A stretch of DNA of 46,566 bases, taken from contig MGZZ01000156.1 in assembly GCA_001802795.1 (NCBI GenBank), positions 30,492 through 77,057 of the forward strand. The letters run 5' to 3'. The notes beneath the pieces were generated by a model. That model did no database searches and was not told the DNA's origin. It saw nothing but the letters and a program-made list of their open reading frames with translations. Positions 40,129 through 46,566 of the stretch are shown one piece after another. This DNA is from Ignavibacteria bacterium GWC2_36_12 (GTDB lineage: Bacteria; Bacteroidota; Ignavibacteria; Ignavibacteriales; Ignavibacteriaceae). How positions within the stretch are numbered: position 1 is the stretch's first letter; each line of letters starts with the position of its first letter. Made by a program: the position numbers and the translations under genes.

Positions 40129-40241
40129 TATTAGATTAAAGCTGATTTACACCTGAACAAATTTTCCAATTTACCTTTCCTTTCAAAGGATCAGTTTCTA
40201 CATCATATGTATTATTTATTTAAAAAAGCTTTTGGGGAATT

Positions 40242-42248
40242 TTATTTTTCAACATGAAAGAAAATTCCGTCTTTCACTTCTTCCTTTTCACCGCCGGGTG
40301 CTTTCATCTTTAAATTCAAGCCGCTGCCACCGCCTCGCTGAAAGAAAGAAATATTAATATTATGGTAACCTTCACTAAGAAATAAGCTGCCTGATTTTTC
40401 AACCATTGCGTGCAAACCATCGTTTAAAACAATCTCTTTATTATCAACACTCAGCTTTGAACCATCATCCGAAGTGAGATAAAATTCATAAAGCCCCTCT
40501 TTATCAATTTTGATATATCCCTCATAAGTCAGCCCGAAATTGTTCGCGGGCGTACCCTCAGGATAGATAACATTATTAATACTGCCGGAACGTTTTGGTT
40601 CTATTTCATAAAAATCCGGAAGCCTGTTAAGTTCTCCTTCATAAAAATTAAAAGAGAGACCGGGTTTCAGCTTAGAAAAGTCAACTTCCGCAGATTTTAA
40701 ATTCAAATCACCGGTAAGTTCAACAGCTATTACCGAATGTTTTGGAACATTAATTTCTATTTTATTTTCTGAAGTTTTAAAATCATCAAAAGGTTTTATG
40801 CCTACATTGTCCGGCTCATCAAATGTATTATGCGCATTTAATTTATCGGAAGTTAATATCTGACCGGAAGCCGATCGAACAGTGAATGAATTAAAACTGC
40901 AGACTAGTTTTTCATTCTCCTCCGCATTAAGATTGCATGCTGTTATATGTATCTTGCCATCTTTATCAAGAGAGGAAGAAATATGGAGTGCCGGAATTTT
41001 TCCCTGATCTGTATCTATGCTGTCGGTTTCTAAAGAGATAGGAATCATTACAGCATCCTGGTGAACTTTATACATATCAAACACATGGTATGTTGGAGTT
41101 AAAACCATCTTTTCATCTTTAGTGAGAATAAGAGACTGCAGTACATTAACAGTCTGAGCAATTGCAGCCATTTTTACCCTGTCGCAATGATTGTTAAAAA
41201 TATTCAAATTGATACCGGCTACTAATGCATCACGCAAAGTGTTTTGTTGATATAGAAATCCGGGATTAGTGCCCGGTTCAACTGCATGCCACATTCCCCA
41301 TTCATCAACAACAAGAGCAACACTCTTCCCCGGATCATACTTATTCATAATAGCGGAATGACGGGTAACAAGTTCTTCCATCACCAAGGTATTATGCATT
41401 GTATTGTACCAGCTCTTTTCGGTAACATCGGTTGCATGTTCACCTGTATTCCAGGTATAGTAATGAAGTGCCAAACCCCATATTGAATTTCCGAGTTCAT
41501 GCATTATCACATCCGTCCAGTTATAGTCGTTACCATTCGGACCAACGGCAATTTTATTAAGAGTTGTATTGCCAAAATCTTTCATGAATCGACCATATCT
41601 TCTGGCTAGGTCAGAATAATATTGTGGTTTCATATCTCCGCCGCATCCCCAAGACTCATTCCCAAGTCCCCAATAAGGCACATTCCATGGTTTTTCTCTA
41701 CCGTTTTTCTTTCTCAATTCTGTCATCGGACTAACATTGTCCGAGTTAACATATTCAACCCATTGAGATAATTCGCGAATAGTTCTGCTACCCAAATTTC
41801 CGCTGAAATATGGCGCACTACCAATTTGTTCACATAGATCAAGAAATTCGTGAGTGCCGAAACTATTATCTTCAGTTATCCCGCCCCAGTTAGTATTTAT
41901 CATGGTTGGTCGTTGCGAGCGCGGACCAATACCATCCATCCAATGATATTCATCGGCAAAGCATCCGCCGGGCCAGCGCAACACCGGAACTTTAATTCTT
42001 TTCATTGCTTCTACAACATCGCTTCTAATTCCCCTTACATTAGGTATAGAAGAATTTTCACCTACCCAAAACCCGCCGTATATACAACGTCCAAGATGTT
42101 CGGAGAAATGACCGTAAATATTCCTGCTGATTTTGTAGTGTGCCTTGTCGAGATCGAGTATTGCATTATTTACAGTTTGTTGAGCAGATAGAGTACTAAA
42201 TAATATTAAGAGCAAAAGCAGAGGCGGATGAATAAATTTTTGTTTCAT
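40242..42248 (-). CDS. Secreted GH51 alpha-L-arabinofuranosidase with C-terminal PA14 domain
   Basis: The 668-residue protein has a signal peptide (ending LSAQQT). The GH51 part begins [20 protein letters not shown] and has [13 protein letters not shown]. The acid/base glutamate is in [13 protein letters not shown] (E198) and the nucleophile in [10 protein letters not shown] (E316). After the beta-sandwich, residues about 535-660 form a PA14 domain ([34 protein letters not shown]), a sugar-binding module. The enzyme removes terminal alpha-L-arabinofuranose from arabinan and arabinogalactan, so it would debranch the polymer for the galactanases nearby. There is no sorting tail, so it is probably periplasmic. 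Confidence 0.93.
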   Translation of the reverse strand: MKQKFIHPPLLLLLILFSTLSAQQTVNNAILDLDKAHYKISRNIYGHFSEHLGRCIYGGFWVGENSSIPNVRGIRSDVVEAMKRIKVPVLRWPGGCFADEYHWMDGIGPRSQRPTMINTNWGGITEDNSFGTHEFLDLCEQIGSAPYFSGNLGSRTIRELSQWVEYVNSDNVSPMTELRKKNGREKPWNVPYWGLGNESWGCGGDMKPQYYSDLARRYGRFMKDFGNTTLNKIAVGPNGNDYNWTDVIMHELGNSIWGLALHYYTWNTGEHATDVTEKSWYNTMHNTLVMEELVTRHSAIMNKYDPGKSVALVVDEWGMWHAVEPGTNPGFLYQQNTLRDALVAGINLNIFNNHCDRVKMAAIAQTVNVLQSLILTKDEKMVLTPTYHVFDMYKVHQDAVMIPISLETDSIDTDQGKIPALHISSSLDKDGKIHITACNLNAEENEKLVCSFNSFTVRSASGQILTSDKLNAHNTFDEPDNVGIKPFDDFKTSENKIEINVPKHSVIAVELTGDLNLKSAEVDFSKLKPGLSFNFYEGELNRLPDFYEIEPKRSGSINNVIYPEGTPANNFGLTYEGYIKIDKEGLYEFYLTSDDGSKLSVDNKEIVLNDGLHAMVEKSGSLFLSEGYHNINISFFQRGGGSGLNLKMKAPGGEKEEVKDGIFFHVEK

Positions 42249-42310
42249 TATGTGTTTCCCCTTTTCGATTGTTCAATTAAATAAAAGATATTCAGGTGAA
42301 TCATTTGATA

Positions 42311-43930
42311 CTATCTAAGCAATATCATTTTATTGGTTTCTATAAAACTACCGGCAATCAATCTATAGAAATAAATTCCACTCGTCATTTCTCTACTTCG
42401 CTCGAAATGACCAGCATCAAATATTACTTTATAATTCCCCGGTGCTTTTTCTTCGTTAACAAGAGTTCCAACTTCTCTTCCTAGGATATCGTACACTTTT
42501 AATTGTACGGACACAGCATATCGTGTTCCTACGGTTGGAATAGAATAACTTATTATTGTGGTTGGATTAAAAGGATTAGGATAGTTTTGCTCAAGCCTGA
42601 AATTCTCAGGCAATTCATTAATATCTGAATTTATTGTTGTTGTTTCTATTTTAAATTGATCATCCATCCACTCTGCTCTTTCTATCATGTAATTTTTTAA
42701 ATAGTCAACTTCTTTTTGATATGTATCTCTATTTTGATATCCATCTGTTTCTCTCCAAAGAAAGACTCCTAATATGGGCCACTTTTCAAAATTTCTTTCC
42801 TGTGCTTCTGCAAGATAATTTGCACACGAATCAATGAATAATAAAATATTTTCATCACTGAATTTATCTTTCCTTAGTTCATTCCACCTAATTCTTAGTT
42901 TATTGTTAAATCCATCATCATCAAATAATTTTTTCCAGAAGAACGGATGCCATTTAGTGCTTCCTATAATCCAGCCTGTAGTTTTTTCGCCTTCCAGATA
43001 GGATGAATTTCCGGATGATTGATCAAAATCCCACACAGGTCCCGCACTTAATTTCTTATCTCTATCTTTATGAAAATATCCGCTCCATCCGTAAGCATCG
43101 CTGTTTCTCATAAATTCCTGAACAATTATCTCGTCAATAAATGATTCCGTATCTATGAACTTCTCATAACCATTAACAGGATCACTGAATGTAGGAAACA
43201 ACATCACATATCTAAATCCATCATCGTAATTTCTGATGTATGCCAACTGTTCATCAGTTATGTCTTCAAATTCAGGATAATGAAGCAATCTGTTTTCGCC
43301 GAAGTCACCGCCGAATCCTGTTATTTCATAAATATATCCCCCGGTAATATCTGTACTGCTTGTGTCATCGGGATCAAGCTTTTTTATATCAAGTCTGTTT
43401 TTGTCGCGTTTAATTTTTTCGGTAAGTATATAAACGCCCATATATTCATCATTAACAATAACCTCACAAAATCTGCAGCGGCTCGACCATCTTCCGGTTA
43501 GAGACGAAAGATAATGTGCTAACGGATCTCTTATAAATGTACGGTCTATGTATGAAGCCAATAAAATCCAATCGTTATCTGCCGGTATTCCCAATAAAGA
43601 AACATCCAGGTTTTCACCAAGGCTATCTCTTGTTTCAATTAAATATGGTTTTTTAGGAAAGATATTTTGTGTTGAATTTCCTCTTAACTCAATTCCAATA
43701 CTTCCATTGTAATCAGTATAAGGATCGGTAACATTATTTCTGTTGCCGGGACCATTATTAATTATGCCCATAGTTGCTATAATCTTAGGTTCATTCACAA
43801 TGGTTTGACCGTGAGTATCAATAATAATTATTGGGAGGTTTGAAGATATAAAATCGTTAATTTTTCTACTTTGCGGTTGAATAAGCAGAGTTAAAGTTAA
43901 GATGAAAAAAATTACCCTGTATAAAGACAT
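42311..43930 (-). CDS. Secreted CotH-type kinase-fold protein with T9SS sorting tail
   Basis: The 539-residue protein has a signal peptide (ending LLIQPQS). Residues about 75-400 match CotH proteins: GIELRGNSTQNIFPKKPYLI, DWILLASYIDRTFIRDPLAH, YMGVYILTEKIKRDKNRLD, GGYIYEI and AGPVWDFDQSSGN, which holds the metal-binding aspartates. Bacillus CotH is an atypical protein kinase acting on spore coat proteins; secreted homologues in Bacteroidetes are common but their substrates are unknown. A T9SS tail follows (EQNYPNPFNPTT, LKVYDILGREV, TSGIYFYRL), interrupted by two palindromes (42384-42411 and 42505-42532). GH51 follows 62 bp downstream, so it may be part of the locus, though its role in glycan use is unclear. 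Confidence 0.88.
   Translation of the reverse strand: MSLYRVIFFILTLTLLIQPQSRKINDFISSNLPIIIIDTHGQTIVNEPKIIATMGIINNGPGNRNNVTDPYTDYNGSIGIELRGNSTQNIFPKKPYLIETRDSLGENLDVSLLGIPADNDWILLASYIDRTFIRDPLAHYLSSLTGRWSSRCRFCEVIVNDEYMGVYILTEKIKRDKNRLDIKKLDPDDTSSTDITGGYIYEITGFGGDFGENRLLHYPEFEDITDEQLAYIRNYDDGFRYVMLFPTFSDPVNGYEKFIDTESFIDEIIVQEFMRNSDAYGWSGYFHKDRDKKLSAGPVWDFDQSSGNSSYLEGEKTTGWIIGSTKWHPFFWKKLFDDDGFNNKLRIRWNELRKDKFSDENILLFIDSCANYLAEAQERNFEKWPILGVFLWRETDGYQNRDTYQKEVDYLKNYMIERAEWMDDQFKIETTTINSDINELPENFRLEQNYPNPFNPTTIISYSIPTVGTRYAVSVQLKVYDILGREVGTLVNEEKAPGNYKVIFDAGHFERSREMTSGIYFYRLIAGSFIETNKMILLR
42384..42411. repeat. 28-bp palindrome in frame inside the CotH sorting tail
   Basis: GTCATTTC (42384-42391) pairs with GAAATGAC (42404-42411) around a 12-base loop. 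On the minus strand it encodes GHFERSREMT. It lies in the same loop of the T9SS tail (between the VIFDA and SGIY strands) as the 2585-2614 element does in another protein. The GTCATTTCGAGC word is one I know as a dispersed repeat in several bacterial genomes. Confidence 0.8.
42505..42532. repeat. Imperfect palindrome before the LKVYD strand of the CotH tail
   Basis: GTACGGACAC (42505-42514) pairs with GTGTTCCTAC (42523-42532), 8 of 10 positions. It encodes VGTRYAVSV just before QLKVYD. It is at the same tail site as the 31305-31329 element in the GH30 protein; sister tails are five residues shorter. Confidence 0.6.
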
Positions 43931-44014
43931 TACAATTCTTTTGAAGAATATTTTTAGAAAACTTTACCACTCTAAAATGAACAGAAAAATTATGTTGTTA
44001 TCACTATAGAAACA

Positions 44015-44089
44015 GGACAAAGGTACAGCACTTATAAAGCACTGTACCCCTTGTCCCATTATCATTGACTAGCTAGGGTATTTCCCTAG
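44015..44089 (-). terminator. Two hairpins downstream of the beta-helix gene
   Basis: GGACAA-AGGTACAG (44015 on) pairs with CTGTACC and TTGTCC (to 44056) in a long stem with one mismatch region and the loop around CTTATAAAG. A second hairpin, CTAGGG-TATTT-CCCTAG, lies at 44073-44089. Both are in the 201-bp gap after the 44132-45859 stop and before the CotH gene. On the minus strand TGTTTCT follows the long stem, so termination is plausible. An mRNA stabiliser is the alternative. Confidence 0.55.
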
Positions 44090-44131
44090 TATAACTTTCT
44101 TGAAAAAACAAATTTATTCTTCATAATATTG

Positions 44132-45859
44132 TTATTTCAAAAGCATCATTTTCTTTGTTAAAGTAAAATTACCCGATTGAATCTTATACATATAAATCCC
44201 GCTTGCTAAATTTGAAGCGTCAAAATCTACAACATATTGACCGGGTTTTTGTTCTTGATTTACTAGAGAAGCAACTTCCTGTCCCAAAACATTGAAAACT
44301 TTCAGTGTTACAAACCCGCTGTTTATGATACTATAATTAATCTTCGTTGTTGGGTTAAATGGGTTCGGATAATTCTGGCTTAAGCTGAATTTTGTTGGTA
44401 CAGAATTCGGAATTTCTCTAACTCCTACAGTAATTTCAGGATACCAGGTTAAGTCGCCTATAGGATTACCATTTGGATCAGCAACTAAAAGAGTTGCATT
44501 TGTATAACGTAAGTTCTCTCTTACAGGATAACCTTGTGTGGTTTTCCAATCAGCAGGAACACCAGCATATGGATTTGAAGGACTAGCAGAATTATGAAAA
44601 GGTCTTGAACCTGTTCCATCGCCGCCATTTTCCCAGATGTATCTGACAAATCTTGCCATACTATCGGAAGCAGCATCTACCAAAGCAGCATCGAAACCAG
44701 GATCTACTCCAAAGTTGTCTGCCTCAGCTATTTGAATGTTTGGCAAGGTTAGAATAGCTTCCGCTCCTGGTCTTGCAGCAGCCCATACCGGAGCCGTAAT
44801 TCTACCACCAACTACTTGATATTTTGGATCGCTATTTAAAGTTGTAAAGTTATCTACAATTTTTTGCGGCCAAAAGTAAGCATTGTTTTCGGCTACAATA
44901 TTTCTGTCTGCCTCTGTAAGGAAATAGGGATCACCTTCTAATTGTTCATAAAGTGAGTCCATAGTAAGAACTGCAGGCGGGCTAAAGAAATTGGCATTAT
45001 AAACCTGCGAATTATATATATGGTTTGAATCCAAACCTGCAGAATAAACACTAAAGAAAATATTGTTGGTGATCTTTGCATTATGCATTTGCCGCATTGA
45101 GAATGGAGAAGATTTAGTATGCATGAATATGGTATTGTGGTCAAATTCTATATAAGCCATCGATGAACCTGAGCCCTCAATATTACCGCCCATTACAAAG
45201 AAAGTGCTATTTGTTACACTCATTGTGTCAATAGCATTTACCCCGGGACCAGCCCAGTTCATACCCGGATTTTGTGGAATATTACTTTGATTATTACGGA
45301 ACAGAGTATTTCTAACAAAAATATCCGAACCAATAGCATTCCAGGTATTTAATATGTTAGGTGTTCCTGTTGAACCGAAATTCTCAATAATACAATTTTC
45401 CACTGTCAATCTGCAGCTATCACTGGTGCTTATCAACTGTTGTGTAACCTGAGAACCATCTATGCGTGTTCCTATAAGATATAGATTATCAAAATGAACA
45501 TATCCATTATCTATAGCAACAGCAATATTACCAGGTGAGCTATTATCCGCATTAATCCAAGGTGCGATTACCGGGGGGTATCCTGTACTGGTGATTTTCC
45601 CAACAAGGTCCAAATTCTTAATCCTGATTTCTTCTGTTATAAAATAAGTGGTATCTGAAGTAAGCACATAAACGTGTGCACTTTCACCTGTTGATGTGGT
45701 ATCTCCGTTAATCGTGTTATTTAGGGTTCCCGCAGGCCACGCATAAACAACAAGGGAATCTTTCTGTGCAAAAGACTGTATACTTGTGATTGATAAAAAG
45801 AGCACCACAAGTAATAATATCTGGGTAAATAACTTCATGTTGAACGTAAATAAGTTCAT
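44132..45859 (-). CDS. Secreted right-handed beta-helix protein with T9SS sorting tail
   Basis: The 575-residue protein starts at an ATG preceded by AAAGGAG, with a signal peptide ending SFAQKDS. Residues about 60-330 show the irregular strand-turn pattern of a parallel beta-helix: RIKNLDLVGKI, VHFDNLYLIGTRI, CRLTVENCIIENFG, FVRNTLFRNNQ, YIEFDHNTIFMHTKS, NAKITNNIFFSV. The typical role of such folds is binding or cleaving polysaccharide, as in pectate lyases, but no catalytic residues are evident. The tail carries LSQNYPNPFNPTTKINY, LKVFNVLGQEV and LASGIYMYKI, without repeat-derived insertions. It lies between the TonB-dependent receptor and the CotH gene; a surface glycan-binding role fits the neighbours but is inference. 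Confidence 0.8.
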   Translation of the reverse strand: MNLFTFNMKLFTQILLLVVLFLSITSIQSFAQKDSLVVYAWPAGTLNNTINGDTTSTGESAHVYVLTSDTTYFITEEIRIKNLDLVGKITSTGYPPVIAPWINADNSSPGNIAVAIDNGYVHFDNLYLIGTRIDGSQVTQQLISTSDSCRLTVENCIIENFGSTGTPNILNTWNAIGSDIFVRNTLFRNNQSNIPQNPGMNWAGPGVNAIDTMSVTNSTFFVMGGNIEGSGSSMAYIEFDHNTIFMHTKSSPFSMRQMHNAKITNNIFFSVYSAGLDSNHIYNSQVYNANFFSPPAVLTMDSLYEQLEGDPYFLTEADRNIVAENNAYFWPQKIVDNFTTLNSDPKYQVVGGRITAPVWAAARPGAEAILTLPNIQIAEADNFGVDPGFDAALVDAASDSMARFVRYIWENGGDGTGSRPFHNSASPSNPYAGVPADWKTTQGYPVRENLRYTNATLLVADPNGNPIGDLTWYPEITVGVREIPNSVPTKFSLSQNYPNPFNPTTKINYSIINSGFVTLKVFNVLGQEVASLVNQEQKPGQYVVDFDASNLASGIYMYKIQSGNFTLTKKMMLLK

Positions 45860-45981
45860 ATTGAACTCCTTTCATTAAAGATTAATTGATTGATTAATTA
45901 ATTTTTATCCCCCTTACTACTTGAATTTGCTTCTCATATGCTCTGCCTCCTTTTCTTTATGAGTTTTGTGATTAAAAGCAT

Positions 45982-46566
45982 TTATAGGAAATTTACTCTA
46001 AATCCCAATTGAGCGGTTAAACCGTATGATTCATCTGTACGCCGAAAATTATTTCCTCTCACCAGATAGGTATCTTTCTCTCCATTCAGATTATTCAGAT
46101 TCATGAACATTTCAATGTTATACCAGGGTAATTTCTGTCTTGCAACAACATCCCAACGCAGGTATTCTGCCTTATCAGTTCTTAATCCATTCCAGAAATT
46201 TGTACTATTGAAAATAGCTGATTGGTAAATCGCGGAAACTAAAACTGAAAAACCTTTATAGTCATATCCCAAAGAAACATTTACAATATCATCCGGTTGG
46301 TTTATTAAACGATCAGTATATGTTGTATCAGTATAAGTGGTTTGGAATAGTGGAGGTCCGGAATTACCAACAACAGTTAGAGGATATTTTGCTTCCGAAA
46401 ATACATGTGTATAATTCACATTCAGAACCAGTCCACTTAATACGCCCGGTAAGTACCAGAAATGTGTCTGCCAATCGGATTCAATACCCCATAATTCAAC
46501 TTGATTAGGATTATTATAGTATGTTCTAATCGAATATCCTCTGACATTCAAATTTGGATATCGTGG
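45982..46566 (-). CDS. TonB-dependent receptor, C-terminal part (N-terminus outside window)
   Basis: The frame is open to the window edge (PRYPNLNVRGYSIRTYYN) and ends at a stop at 45982, so the 194 residues are the C-terminus of a larger protein. The sequence is strand-rich with alternating aromatics: ELWGIESDWQTHFWYLP, SGLVLNVNYTHVFSEAKYP, VNVSLGYDYKGFSVLVSAIY. It ends ESYGLTAQLGFRVNFL, with a final aromatic/leucine pattern like the last strand of an outer-membrane barrel, as in TonB-dependent receptors. Such receptors import siderophores, vitamins or oligosaccharides. Position at the head of the locus suggests a glycan, but no SusD-like partner is seen downstream. Confidence 0.75.
   Translation of the reverse strand, partial: PRYPNLNVRGYSIRTYYNNPNQVELWGIESDWQTHFWYLPGVLSGLVLNVNYTHVFSEAKYPLTVVGNSGPPLFQTTYTDTTYTDRLINQPDDIVNVSLGYDYKGFSVLVSAIYQSAIFNSTNFWNGLRTDKAEYLRWDVVARQKLPWYNIEMFMNLNNLNGEKDTYLVRGNNFRRTDESYGLTAQLGFRVNFL

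Noticed and set aside
46509-46551. TTG at 46551 as a start codon for the receptor fragment
   Set aside because: The frame stays open to the window edge and the upstream residues continue the barrel pattern, so the protein is cut by the window and does not start here.

Overview
The window looks like part of an Ignavibacteria-type genome (Bacteroidetes/Chlorobi group). Several secreted proteins end in the sorting tail of the type IX secretion system (T9SS), with the motif QNYPNPFNPTT, a LKVYDxLGxEV strand and a LxSGIYxYxL strand. The DNA is AT-rich, and almost every gene lies on the minus strand. The organism assignment rests on these tails and on the gene content; no rRNA, tRNA or phylogenetic marker is present.

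Layout. Positions 1-5149: two secreted propeller proteins, one of them cut by the window edge. 5335-9763: a lone plus-strand glyoxalase-fold gene, a membrane protein, a PLP-dependent decarboxylase, a glycosyltransferase and a decayed DUF1501 gene, with inverted repeats in the gaps. 10051-13233: an ECF-type sigma factor followed by a transmembrane Ser/Thr kinase with TPR repeats. 13477-46566: a one-way run of about 33 kb that is almost entirely carbohydrate catabolism.

The 33-kb run reads as a galactan and arabinogalactan degradation locus. The 13-23 kb part fits type I (beta-1,4) galactan: a GH53 endogalactanase, a clan GH-A hydrolase and a GH2 enzyme with 4-bp ATGA overlaps, followed by galactokinase and a sodium/sugar symporter. 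The 23-42 kb part fits type II arabinogalactan: a GH43 protein of the exo-beta-1,3-galactanase type, a GH30 protein of the endo-beta-1,6-galactanase type, GH35 and LacZ-like and GH2 galactosidases, a GH51 arabinofuranosidase, a beta-propeller fused to a GH105 unsaturated-uronyl hydrolase, and a stand-alone BNR-type propeller. Secreted enzymes would cut the polymer outside the cell or in the periplasm. The symporter would import the galactose and GalK would phosphorylate it. Part of a TonB-dependent receptor lies at the far end; no SusD-like gene is visible.

Two further signals stand out. First, short palindromic DNA elements sit in frame inside at least five coding genes and supply extra residues (LPVRQAG, LPDGKAG, HFERSREM and others). 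They fall at loops where a paralogue or a sister domain in this same window is shorter. Second, the locus carries gene remnants: the last part of a second GH43-like gene, a frameshifted aldose 1-epimerase and a decayed DUF1501 gene. This points to recent gain and loss in the locus.
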